DNA of 64,000 bases from Cupriavidus oxalaticus. GTDB taxonomy: Bacteria > Pseudomonadota > Gammaproteobacteria > Burkholderiales > Burkholderiaceae. Of the stretch, positions 43,323-53,285 are shown piece after piece. The translations under genes were made by a program, and so were the position numbers. Each line of letters begins with the position of its first letter. The first letter of the stretch is position 1. The stretch is taken from assembly GCF_004768545.1 (NCBI RefSeq), contig NZ_CP038635.1, positions 2,356,001-2,420,000 of the forward strand, in the 5' to 3' direction. The notes under the pieces were generated by a model. The model did not search any database and was not told the origin of the DNA. It was given only the letters and a program-made list of their open reading frames with translations.

Positions 43323-44171
43323 TCAAAGTGCGGCGATCGCGGCCTGGTAGGCCGAGTAGAGCCGCGCGAAGACCGGTCCGGGCACGCCGGCGCCGACGGT
43401 GCGCCCGTCGATCGTAACCACCGGCAGCAGCTCCTTGCTTGCCGACGACAGCAACACTTCGTCCGCCCCGAACACGTCCTCCCTGGCGATCCGGCGCGCT
43501 TCCAGCGGAATCTCCAGCGCCGCGCAAACCTCTTCCATAAAGCCGTAGCGGATGCCTTCCAGGATCAGGTTGTCCTTGGGCGGCGCCAGCACGCGGCCAT
43601 CGCGCACCACCCAGACGTTGGACGACGAGGCCTCGGTCAGCCAGCCGTCGCGGAACTGGATCGCCTCGGTCACGCCGTGCTCGGCGGCATGCTGCGCTGC
43701 CATTACGTTGCCCAGCAGCGAGGTCGACTTGATCTGGCAGTTCAGCCAGCGCCGGTCCTCCATCGTCACGCAGGCCACGCCCTGTTCGCGCATGTGAGCG
43801 GGCGGCAGCGCCATCGGGTTGGTCATGATAAGCACCGTCGGCACGACTTCCTTGGGGAAGGCATGCGCACGCCGGGCTACGCCGCGCGTCACCTGGATAT
43901 AGATCATCTGGTCCGACATCCCGTTGGCACGGACCACTTCGCCGATCAGTGCCTGCCACTGCTCGGCGCTGTGCGGGTCGGGTATCCCGATCGCCTCCAG
44001 GCTGCGGTGCAGGCGCGCGAGATGCTGTGTACCGCGGAACGGCTTGCCACCGTAGTACGGGATGACCTCATAGATGCCATCGCCAAAAATAAAGCCGCGG
44101 TCGAGGACCGGAATGCGGGCTTCGGATAGCGGGGTGAGGGAACCATTGAGGTGGACGACGGGGTCGGTCAT
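43323..44171 (-). CDS. class IV PLP aminotransferase, D-amino-acid transaminase type
   Basis: A 282-residue fold-type IV PLP enzyme. The N-terminal LDRGFIFGDGIYEVIP matches D-alanine aminotransferases. The PLP lysine is in CQIKSTSLLGNVMAAQHA, and TEASSSNVWVV binds the phosphate. Length and motifs favour D-amino-acid transaminase over branched-chain aminotransferase, but substrate is not certain. Monocistronic by context. Confidence 0.88.
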   Translation of the reverse strand: MTDPVVHLNGSLTPLSEARIPVLDRGFIFGDGIYEVIPYYGGKPFRGTQHLARLHRSLEAIGIPDPHSAEQWQALIGEVVRANGMSDQMIYIQVTRGVARRAHAFPKEVVPTVLIMTNPMALPPAHMREQGVACVTMEDRRWLNCQIKSTSLLGNVMAAQHAAEHGVTEAIQFRDGWLTEASSSNVWVVRDGRVLAPPKDNLILEGIRYGFMEEVCAALEIPLEARRIAREDVFGADEVLLSSASKELLPVVTIDGRTVGAGVPGPVFARLYSAYQAAIAAL

Positions 44172-44285
44172 TGTGCTTCAGGCGGTGGAGAGAATGAAAC
44201 AATTCTTCCACACGCCCCAGCTCGAGGTTATGCGCAATTTGCATCGGATTGCCGGCTGGCGCGGCGTTGAAGCAGTGACGCCATT

Positions 44286-44392
44286 CACCCATGTGGGGGT
44301 GTTCGTTGCAGCACTTCCTGGCCAGAATCAAGGTGTCGTGAGTTGACCCCTCTCGGCATTTCCCGCAGCCCGCATTCGTGCGGGCTTTTTTT
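44286..44392 (+). ncRNA. small-RNA-like unit U1 (type A)
   Basis: A 107-bp unit: 5' stem-loop CACCC/GGGTG (44286-44301), a variable middle, a 23-bp segment at 44335-44357 repeated exactly at 45055-45077, and a rho-independent terminator AGCCCGC/GCGGGCT plus seven T (44367-44392). No convincing sigma70 promoter is seen. It is one of five such units. Confidence 0.55.
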
Positions 44393-44393
44393 C

Positions 44394-44507
44394 ATCCCCA
44401 GAATTGGGGATGCGCGCCGTGCCGGCAACGGCGACGATAAGACCGGGCGGACTGCGACACGCCCAACGCCATTTCAAGCCCTCGCCTACCCTGGCCGAGG
44501 GCTTTTT
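44394..44507 (+). ncRNA. small-RNA-like unit U2 (type B)
   Basis: A 114-bp unit: 5' stem-loop ATCCCCA/TGGGGAT (44394-44411), a middle hairpin GGGCG/CGCCC (44445-44464) and terminator AGCCCTCG/CGAGGGCT plus T-run (44477-44507). The terminator is shared with U3 and U5. Confidence 0.55.
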
Positions 44508-44578
44508 CTTTGCCTTCACTAGGGCAAGCCCCGCCAGGGCGCGATCCGTTGACCGGGTGTCGTCGTCCAGGCACAACA

Positions 44579-44693
44579 CCTCTATTTAGAGGGATGCGCC
44601 ATCCCATGCGGCTATACGACCATCGTCATGGGCGGTTCCGCGACTCGCCCACCACTACTTCAAGCCCTCGACTACCCTGGCCGAGGGCTTTTT
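44579..44693 (+). ncRNA. small-RNA-like unit U3 (type B)
   Basis: A 115-bp unit: 5' stem-loop CCTCT/AGAGG (44579-44592), then GATGCGCC, middle hairpin GGGCG/CGCCC (44630-44650) and the type B terminator (44663-44693). A TTGACC (44549-44554) lies upstream with 17 bp to a poor -10. Confidence 0.58.
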
Positions 44694-44812
44694 CTTTGGT
44701 TGGCGCAAAGAGGCTGTGGCCCATCCGCACCGCAACAAATCTTTACAACTGAGCCCGTGAATTCCGGCAGGGTTGCCCTAGCCTTCCCCCATGCTTTCCG
44801 AAGGAGACGGCC

Positions 44813-44962
44813 ATGCCTTCGTCGCGGGACACATTCAAGCTGCGCCGCCCTGGGCGCCGGACGATGAACTGGCATGACGTTGCCTTGATTTCGGCGGCAT
44901 GGATTGGATTGTGTCTGGGGCTTGGGTGGACGCTTTCCAAAGCGGCCGGGACCTTCGAATAA
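44813..44962 (+). CDS. 49-residue predicted single-pass membrane protein
   Basis: A short ORF of 49 codons with an excellent ribosome site (GAAGGAG, seven bases before ATG). The product begins MPSSRDTFKLRRPGRRTMNW (basic, cytoplasmic) and continues into one hydrophobic helix (VALISAAWIGLCLGLGWTL) before TAA. This topology is credible for a small membrane protein. It lies between small-RNA-like units. No family recognised. Confidence 0.6.
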   Translation: MPSSRDTFKLRRPGRRTMNWHDVALISAAWIGLCLGLGWTLSKAAGTFE

Positions 44963-45002
44963 GGCTGCGCTGCGTCCTCGTCGAAACAGCGATGGAAATA
45001 GC

Positions 45003-45105
45003 TCCCCACCGAATGGGGATGCAAATGTCTTTACATTTGCCGGAGAATGCTCGGGTCGTGAGTTGACCCCTCTCGGCTTTCTACCCAAAGCCCGCCGCTG
45101 TGCGG
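45003..45105 (+). ncRNA. small-RNA-like unit U4 (type A), split by the IS element
   Basis: 5' stem-loop TCCCC/GGGGA (45003-45019), a perfect internal hairpin GCAAATGT/ACATTTGC (45021-45040), the exact 23-bp type A segment (45055-45077) and the left half of a terminator AGCCCGC (45089-45095). The right half and T-run lie at 46523-46537 beyond the insertion. Without the IS the unit is 114 bp. Confidence 0.5.
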
Positions 45106-45106
45106 T

Positions 45107-45139
45107 AATGCCGTTCAGTTAAGTCTGAACGGCATTTTT
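45107..45139 (+). terminator. terminator-like hairpin formed by the IS left end
   Basis: The left inverted repeat continues into its own complement: AATGCCGTTCAG (45107-45118), six-base loop, CTGAACGGCATT (45125-45136), then T. It could block read-through into the transposase gene. Confidence 0.7.
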
Positions 45140-45188
45140 CTTTGCAGGGGTTGTAAACAAGGTGTCGAGCTGTTAACTTGCCGTTCCG

Positions 45189-46505
45189 ATGCTATCGGAA
45201 CAAGTCCACGCCACCCTTGAGCTTAGTGAGCCGGCCAGTTTTGCCCGGCTCAGCGAGCACCTGCCGATGGCTTGGATTGAGCAAGCGCTGGCAGCCTCGG
45301 GGACAGCGTCCGTTCGCCGGCGCCGACTGCCAGCAGAGCAGGTGGTCTGGCTGGTCATCGCGCTGGCGCTCTATCGGCACCAATCGATTCCCGATGTGCT
45401 GGAGACGCTGGACCTGGCACTGCCCAACGATGCCAACGCCTGTGTCAGCAAGAGCGGGATCGCCCAAGCCCGCGAGCGGCTTGGAGACAAGCCTCTGTTG
45501 TGGCTGTTCGAGCAGACCGCACGGGCGTGGGTGGCTCAGGATGCTGCGCACTACAAATGGAAGGGCTTGGCGCTTTACGCCATGGATGGGACCACCTTCC
45601 GCACTGCCGATAGCCCTGAGAATCGCCTCCACTTTGGCGCGCAGAGCTACGCCAGCGGCAAGGTCGCCAGCTATCCACAAGTCCGCGGGGTCTCGCTCAC
45701 GGCTGTTCCCACCCATCTTGTTGCCGATATCGCCTTTGGCTGCTATGGGCGCAACGAGATGCTCTATGCCAAGGAGCTCATTGAGCGGATCCCGGATCAT
45801 TCGTTAACGATCTTTGACAAGGGCTTTCTGGCCGCAGAGATCCTGTGGGGCTTGCGCATGGGCGGCAGCGAGCGCCACTTCCTGATCCCCGCTAAGAAGA
45901 ATCTGCAGTGGGAGTTGCTCTCAGGCAACGAGGGCGATGGCATCGTCCAGATGAAGGTCTCGCCTCAGGCTCGCCGCAAGAATCCTGCCTTGCCAGAGAC
46001 TTGGACAGCTCGCGCGATCCGGGACGAGGACTCAGACCGCGTCCTGTTGACCTCGTTGACAGACCGTCGGCGCTTCAAGGCAGCCGACATCATTGGGTGC
46101 TACAAGCGCCGTTGGGAAATCGAAACCAGCTATCGGGAACTGAAGCAGACGATGCTCGGGGCCGAACTGACCTTGCGCAGCCGCCAGCCTGAGGGCGTGC
46201 ATCAGGAAATCTGGGGGGCACTGATTGCGTACAACCTGGTGCGTCTGGAGATGGCCAAGGCTGCGCTCGAGGCCCGCGCCGAGCCCACCGACTTGAGCTT
46301 TGTGCTGGCCTTGCGCCTGATACAGGGCGAGTTGATCTGGGCAGCCGGCATGGCCCCAGGCAAGCTGCCGGCCCACCTGCAGCGCATGCGCGCCAAACTT
46401 CAGTTGGCGATCGTCCAAAAGCGACGGGGGCGTAAGTGCCCCCGTGAAGTCAAAGCCCTGCCTAAGCGCTACACCGTCCGGTTCCTCAGAAAGGACCTTA
46501 ACTGA
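45189..46505 (+). CDS. IS4-family DDE transposase
   Basis: A 438-residue transposase with an N-terminal IS4 domain (about 15-110) and RNase H-like catalytic core. DDE landmarks are YAMDGTTFRTAD (first Asp), TIFDKGFLAAEI (second Asp) and the YREK-type motif KRRWEIETSYRELKQTMLGA with the catalytic Glu. The TGA stop lies inside the right inverted repeat. No frameshift. Codon use is less GC-biased than neighbouring housekeeping genes. Confidence 0.94.
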   Translation: MLSEQVHATLELSEPASFARLSEHLPMAWIEQALAASGTASVRRRRLPAEQVVWLVIALALYRHQSIPDVLETLDLALPNDANACVSKSGIAQARERLGDKPLLWLFEQTARAWVAQDAAHYKWKGLALYAMDGTTFRTADSPENRLHFGAQSYASGKVASYPQVRGVSLTAVPTHLVADIAFGCYGRNEMLYAKELIERIPDHSLTIFDKGFLAAEILWGLRMGGSERHFLIPAKKNLQWELLSGNEGDGIVQMKVSPQARRKNPALPETWTARAIRDEDSDRVLLTSLTDRRRFKAADIIGCYKRRWEIETSYRELKQTMLGAELTLRSRQPEGVHQEIWGALIAYNLVRLEMAKAALEARAEPTDLSFVLALRLIQGELIWAAGMAPGKLPAHLQRMRAKLQLAIVQKRRGRKCPREVKALPKRYTVRFLRKDLN

Positions 46506-46576
46506 ACGGCATTAGCCGCTGTGCGGGCTCTTTTTTTCATGCAGGCCCTGTCAGGACGCTGCCGAACGTGGCGGCA

Positions 46577-46696
46577 CCTCTGTTTAGAGGGATGCGCGCC
46601 CCGGGCGATTGCACGAACATGGTTATGGGCGTTTCCGTGACTTGCCCACTTTCTTCAAGCCCTTCATGCCCTCGCCCACCCTGGCCGAGGGCTTTT
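46577..46696 (+). ncRNA. small-RNA-like unit U5 (type B)
   Basis: A 120-bp unit: 5' stem-loop CCTCT/AGAGG (46577-46590), GATGCGCGCC, middle hairpin TGGGC/GCCCA (46626-46648, compensated relative to U3) and terminator GCCCTCG/CGAGGGC plus T (46668-46696). It lies between the IS and tRNA-Ser. Confidence 0.55.
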
Positions 46697-46796
46697 CTTT
46701 GCCGGAGTCGGCCTCTGTCCGAACAACAGGCCCGGTGACCCTGCTATGGCAGTTCCGGCGCCCCGCGCGCATCCCGTGCGGGTCGGCGCAGAAAGC

Positions 46797-46820
46797 AAAA
46801 AAGCCGTCCAATTGGACGGC
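46797..46820 (-). terminator. terminator of tRNA-Ser
   Basis: Minus-strand perfect palindromic stem GCCGTCCAATTGGACGGC (46803-46820) followed by six T. Confidence 0.85.
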
Positions 46821-46841
46821 TTCGGCTCACTGCGGATGTTC

Positions 46842-46932
46842 TGGCGGAGAGAGGGGGATTCGAACCCCCGATAGGCTATTAACCTATACACGCTTTCCAG
46901 GCGTGCGACTTAAACCACTCATCCATCTCTCC
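46842..46932 (-). tRNA. tRNA-Ser (anticodon GGA)
   Basis: A 91-nt class II tRNA with encoded CCA. Acceptor GGAGAGA pairs with TCTCTCC; the anticodon arm CGCCTGGAAAGCG gives GGA; a long variable arm is present and the T-arm reads GGTTCGAATCC. Confidence 0.95.
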
Positions 46933-46992
46933 GGGAAGTCCGCGATTATAGCAGAGTTGCCCGACGAATCTACAAGTTCGTGCGGCGCCCTC

Positions 46993-49044
46993 CTAGCCCC
47001 GACGCAAATACGTCACCAGCCTGTCGATCACCGGCGCGTTGCGCGGCGTGAGCAGGCTGACGATGATCGCTACCGCAAACCCCGCGGGCACGCCAAAGGC
47101 GCCGGAAGCGATCGGGTCGACGCCGAACCAGCGGTTGCCGAAAATGCCGGTCATGCGGGTGAAGAACGGGTAGTTGACGAAGATGTAGTAGACCGCCACG
47201 CCAAGCCCGGCGGACATGCCGGCGACAGCGCCGGCCGCAGTCGTCCGGCGCCAGAAGATGCCCAGCACCAGCACGGGGAAAAAACTCGATGCCGCCAGCG
47301 AGAAGGCAGCGCCGACCAGGAACAGGATGTTGCCTGGGCGCAGCGATGTAACGTATGAAGCGAACAAGGCAACGCCCAGCAACACGATCTTGGCCGTGGT
47401 GACGCGGCGCTGGTGGCTCGCCTGGCGGTCGACCATGTGATAGAAGACGTCGTGCGACAGCGCATTGGCGATGGTGAGCAGCAGGCCGTCGGCGGTCGAC
47501 AGCGCCGCCGCCAGCGCGCCGGCGGCGATCAGGCCGGAGATGACATAAGGCAGTCCGGCGATCTCCGGGGCGGCCAGGACGATCATGTCGGGCTGCAGCA
47601 GGATCTCGGCCCATTGCACGATGCCGTCGCCGTTGACGTCGCGGATGCCGAATACCGGCGGATCGACCTTGCGCCATTGCACCACCCATTGCGGCAGTTC
47701 CGCATACGACGTGCCGACCAGGTGCTCGAAGAACTCGTACTTGACCAGCGCGGCCAGCGTCGGCGCGGACACGTACAGCAGCGCAATGCAGAACACGGCC
47801 CAGGCCACCGAGTTGCGGGTCTCCTTGACGGAGGGCGTGGTGTAGAGGCGCGTCAGGATATGCGGCAGGCTGGCGGTGCCGACCATCAGGCAGAACACAA
47901 GCAGCACGAAATTGAGCCGCTTGGTCTTGCGCTCCTGCTCGGACGCCGCCGGGTATGGCTCGGTGGACGACATCGAATGCCGGCTGCGCGCAAGCGCGTC
48001 TTCGCGCTGCAGGTTCCACTGCTGCTGTGCGGCGGCGGGATCGCGCGGGAATTCCAGGCGCTCGCGTTCCAGCGCCTTGATTTCGCGCAGCGGCGCATTG
48101 CGCGCACGCAGGTCCTGCAGCCGCGCGTCCAGCGTGTCGCGCTCCTGCTGGAAGGATGCCGGCAGCCGGGCGATGCGCTCCTGCAGCAGGATGGCCTGCT
48201 GCTTGTAGTACTCGCGCACGGCCTGCTCGGCGGGCTCGCGCTCCAGTTCCTGCTCGCGCGCATCGAGCTGCGCCAGCAGCGTGCCGTAGCTGAGCTGCGG
48301 CACCGCTTCCTGGTGATGCTTCCACGCGATCATCGAGACCGTGACCAGGAAGGCGACGATCATCATGATGTACTGCGCCACCTGCGTCCACGTGACCGCG
48401 CGCATGCCGCCCAGGAACGAGCACACCAGGATGCCGGCCAGGCCGAAGAAGATGCCAACGGCGAATTCCACGCCGATGAAGCGCGTCACCACCAGCCCTA
48501 CCCCCTGGATCTGCGCCACCAGGTAGACGAACGAACACAGCGACGCCGCCAGCACCGCGATCGCGCGCACCGGCAGGTTGCCGCCGGGCTTGCCGTTGCC
48601 ATAGCGCGCGGCGAGAAAATCCGGAATGGTGTAGCCGCCGTACTTGCGCAGGTATGGCGCCAGCAGGAAGGCCACCAGGCAATAGCCTCCGGTCCAGCCC
48701 ATGACGTAGGCGAGGCCCTCGTAGCCGGATGCGAACAGGATGCCGGCCAGCCCGATGAAGGACGCGGCGCTCATCCAGTCGGCGGCGATCGCCATGCCGT
48801 TGAACAGGGCCGGCACGCGCCGCGAGGCGACGTAATACTCGTTGAGGTCGGAGGTGCGGCAGATCAGCCCGATGCAGGCATAGATCGCGATGGTGATGAA
48901 GAGGAAGACATAGCCGAGCCACAAGGCATCGGCGTTGGAACGCTCCAGCAGCCCCATCATGCCGACGAAGCCAAACAACCCCAGCGTGAACAGGCCGTAG
49001 TACAGCAGCAGCCGGCGGCGGAAGCGCGACTGGGCATCAGGCAT
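46993..49044 (-). CDS. sodium:solute symporter, acetate-permease-like with large cytoplasmic insert
   Basis: A 683-residue SSS-family transporter with about 13 membrane segments; NEYYVASRRVPALFNGMAIA and DWMSAASFIGLAG are family signatures. Unlike E. coli ActP it carries a ~120-residue hydrophilic, coiled-coil-like insert (about 255-375, rich in Glu/Arg/Gln) and an EF-hand-like loop DVNGDGIVQWAE (469-480) between helices. It matches the enlarged symporter subgroup of Vibrio and Burkholderiales. Located 94 bp downstream of acs on the same strand, so acetate or a similar short acid is the likely substrate. Confidence 0.85.
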   Translation of the reverse strand: MPDAQSRFRRRLLLYYGLFTLGLFGFVGMMGLLERSNADALWLGYVFLFITIAIYACIGLICRTSDLNEYYVASRRVPALFNGMAIAADWMSAASFIGLAGILFASGYEGLAYVMGWTGGYCLVAFLLAPYLRKYGGYTIPDFLAARYGNGKPGGNLPVRAIAVLAASLCSFVYLVAQIQGVGLVVTRFIGVEFAVGIFFGLAGILVCSFLGGMRAVTWTQVAQYIMMIVAFLVTVSMIAWKHHQEAVPQLSYGTLLAQLDAREQELEREPAEQAVREYYKQQAILLQERIARLPASFQQERDTLDARLQDLRARNAPLREIKALERERLEFPRDPAAAQQQWNLQREDALARSRHSMSSTEPYPAASEQERKTKRLNFVLLVFCLMVGTASLPHILTRLYTTPSVKETRNSVAWAVFCIALLYVSAPTLAALVKYEFFEHLVGTSYAELPQWVVQWRKVDPPVFGIRDVNGDGIVQWAEILLQPDMIVLAAPEIAGLPYVISGLIAAGALAAALSTADGLLLTIANALSHDVFYHMVDRQASHQRRVTTAKIVLLGVALFASYVTSLRPGNILFLVGAAFSLAASSFFPVLVLGIFWRRTTAAGAVAGMSAGLGVAVYYIFVNYPFFTRMTGIFGNRWFGVDPIASGAFGVPAGFAVAIIVSLLTPRNAPVIDRLVTYLRRG

Positions 49045-49138
49045 GGGCGGCGGTCCGTGGTCGGTGGGGCGCTATCGTAACAAACCCGCCGGCGCGCGGG
49101 AACGCGGCGGCGGGCTGGTAGGGGGCACGGCGGAAGGG

Positions 49139-51121
<1,983 letters not shown>

Positions 51122-51439
51122 AGACTCGTCTCCTGATTTTGGAATGGCTTTGGCTGCCAAGTTACGCCCGACGGCTTACTTAAACCTGACGGTCGGCGGC
51201 TGCTGCCTATGGTGACTGGCCGGTGTCCGAGGTCGCCGCATGCTGCAATGCAGCGGGAAACGTCCTGCCATCGGGGGCGAAAGTGCAGCCTTCTCCATTA
51301 GGCTAGCACAGCTATAATCCCGCGAGCCCTATACCTGAACGCGGTGCTTACCCTTGCCGCGGCCTCTCCACGCTTGCACCGGCTCGCCGCGCCTCGCGCC
51401 ACCCGCGATCGTGGCCGCCGGCTGACCGAGGCATCGACC
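51122..51439. other. divergent acs / EamA intergenic region
   Basis: A 318-bp gap. A TATAAT on the plus strand at 51313-51318 faces the EamA gene but lacks a good -35. No promoter for acs was identified with confidence, and no other feature was seen. Confidence 0.4.
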
Positions 51440-52423
51440 GTGCCCACCAACACCTCCACTTCAGCCCCTGCCCACTCTCGGCTTTTCTCCCCGATCCACG
51501 CACTGTTCCTGGTCGGATCGATGGCGCTGGTCGGCAGCAATGTGGGGCTGGGCAAATCGATCATCGCCCATGTGCCGGTGCTGCTGTTCGCGCTGCTGCG
51601 CTTCGTCATCGCCATCGTCTGCCTGGCGCCGTGGTACCGGCCGGCGCGCATGCGCCGGGTGTCGCGCGGCGAATGGCTGAACCTGTTCCTGCAGGCGTTC
51701 TTCGGCACCTTCCTGTTCACGCTGCTGATGCTCAACGGCGTGCGGCTGACCAGCGCCATGGCCGCGGGGGTCATCACCAGCACCATTCCCGCCACGGTGG
51801 CAATCCTGTCCTGGCTGGTGCTGCGCGAACGGCTGTCGCGCCGCACCGTGGCCTCGGTGCTGCTGGCGGTGGCCGGCATCGCCGTGCTCAACATCGCCCG
51901 CAGCGATGCGCACGGCGCCGGCGAAAACAGCCAGGCCTGGCTCGGCAACCTGATGATCCTGGGCGCGGTGCTGTGCGAATCGGTCTACGTGATCCTGTCG
52001 CGCCGCCTCACGCAGACACTGGCCGCGATCGAGATCTGCGCCTATACCCACCTGATCGGCGGCCTGCTGATGCTGCCGCTGGGGCTGGTGCCGCTGCTGA
52101 CCTTCGACGCCTCCACGGTGCCGGCGCAGACCTGGCTGATGCTGCTGTGGTACGCGCTGTCGGCCAGCGTGTTCTCGTTCTGGCTGTGGATGAAGGGCAT
52201 CCGCCATGTGCCGGCGCAATTGGCGGGCGTGTTTACCTCGGTGCTGCCGGTGGCAGCGGCCACCTACGGCATCGCTGTGCTGGGCGAGCAGCCGGGCTGG
52301 CCGCACGGCGTGGCGCTGGCCTGCGTGCTGGCCGGAATCGTTCTTGCGAGCTGGCCGGGGCGGATTGCGCGCGGCGCGTGGCGCGGCAAGGCGGCGGGCG
52401 CCGATCCGCGCGCGGGAACCTGA
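51440..52423 (+). CDS. EamA/DMT-family transporter
   Basis: A 327-residue drug/metabolite transporter with ten hydrophobic helices in two EamA halves ([20 protein letters not shown] in the first, [20 protein letters not shown] in the second). Start taken as GTG at 51440 with GAGG eight bases upstream; an earlier in-frame GTG at 51344 would add 32 residues of non-conserved sequence. Substrate unknown. Confidence 0.82.
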   Translation: MPTNTSTSAPAHSRLFSPIHALFLVGSMALVGSNVGLGKSIIAHVPVLLFALLRFVIAIVCLAPWYRPARMRRVSRGEWLNLFLQAFFGTFLFTLLMLNGVRLTSAMAAGVITSTIPATVAILSWLVLRERLSRRTVASVLLAVAGIAVLNIARSDAHGAGENSQAWLGNLMILGAVLCESVYVILSRRLTQTLAAIEICAYTHLIGGLLMLPLGLVPLLTFDASTVPAQTWLMLLWYALSASVFSFWLWMKGIRHVPAQLAGVFTSVLPVAAATYGIAVLGEQPGWPHGVALACVLAGIVLASWPGRIARGAWRGKAAGADPRAGT

Positions 52424-52535
52424 ACGGCGTGGCGTGGCACCGGTTACTGCTGGTAACACAGCGCTGCCATCGTCGCTTGGTACAATCCACGCCGATTTTC
52501 AACTCGCCGCAATTTTTCCACTCTTCGCCCCGCCC

Positions 52536-53093
52536 ATGGCTTCCAATCCAATGACCAAGCCGCAGGCCCAGAGCCTGCGGCCGATCCCGAGCATCATCTT
52601 CGCGTCGCGCTGGCTGCAGCTGCCGCTATACCTGGGCCTGATCGTGGCCCAGGGCGTCTATGTCTACCATTTCCTGGTCGAAGTCTGGCATCTGCTGGCA
52701 CATGTGACCGAGTTCGACGAGAACAAGATCATGCTGGTGGTGCTGGGGCTGATCGACGTGGTGATGATCTCCAACCTGCTGATCATGGTGATCGTGGGCG
52801 GCTACGAGACCTTCGTCTCGCGCCTGGGCATCGACAACCACCCGGACGAGCCGGAATGGCTGGACCATGTCAACGCAGGGGTGCTCAAGGTCAAGCTGTC
52901 GATGGCGCTGATCGGGATTTCGTCGATCCACCTGCTGAAGACGTTTATCGACGCGGAACAGCGCACTACCCACACCATCATGTGGCAGGTGGCCATCCAC
53001 GTGGCGTTCCTGGCCTCTGCGGTGGCGATGGCGTATGTCGACCGGATGGTGTCGCACCCGGCCGGCGCGCATGCCAAGCGCGAATCACATTAA
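52536..53093 (+). CDS. YqhA-family membrane protein
   Basis: A 185-residue protein with four predicted helices, matching the YqhA/TIGR00645 family: [40 protein letters not shown] and [10 protein letters not shown] near residue 90. A second in-frame Met five codons later is also possible as start. Family function unknown. Weak TACAAT -10 (near 52479) upstream. Confidence 0.82.
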   Translation: MASNPMTKPQAQSLRPIPSIIFASRWLQLPLYLGLIVAQGVYVYHFLVEVWHLLAHVTEFDENKIMLVVLGLIDVVMISNLLIMVIVGGYETFVSRLGIDNHPDEPEWLDHVNAGVLKVKLSMALIGISSIHLLKTFIDAEQRTTHTIMWQVAIHVAFLASAVAMAYVDRMVSHPAGAHAKRESH

Positions 53094-53285
53094 GCTTTCC
53101 AAAAGCCAGGACTTGCCTCCGAACCGCGGCCATGCGCCGCGGTTTTTGCATTTGGCGTTCGGTGTCCGCGCCATGAGGCGCCGGCGACACCCCAGGAGGC
53201 TGTAGACCAATGTATGCAGCCGGGCAGACAGCCCCGGGGCAGTGTATGATTTCGGCCTGTGTTTCACCGCTGCCCACCCCACAAA

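Larger units (their letters stand above)
45106..46514 (+). mobile_element. complete IS4-family insertion sequence
   Basis: A 1409-bp element. The perfect 18-bp terminal inverted repeats are TAATGCCGTTCAGTTAAG at 45106-45123 and its complement at 46497-46514. A 12-bp target duplication GCCGCTGTGCGG flanks it (45094-45105 and 46515-46526), as usual for IS4. It inserted in the loop/stem of the U4 terminator. One intact transposase gene is inside, so the element looks recent and possibly active. Confidence 0.95.

Noticed and set aside
44445..44512. CRISPR repeats in the 44-46 kb region
   Set aside because: Repeats are few, unevenly spaced and end in terminators; there are no spacers or cas genes.
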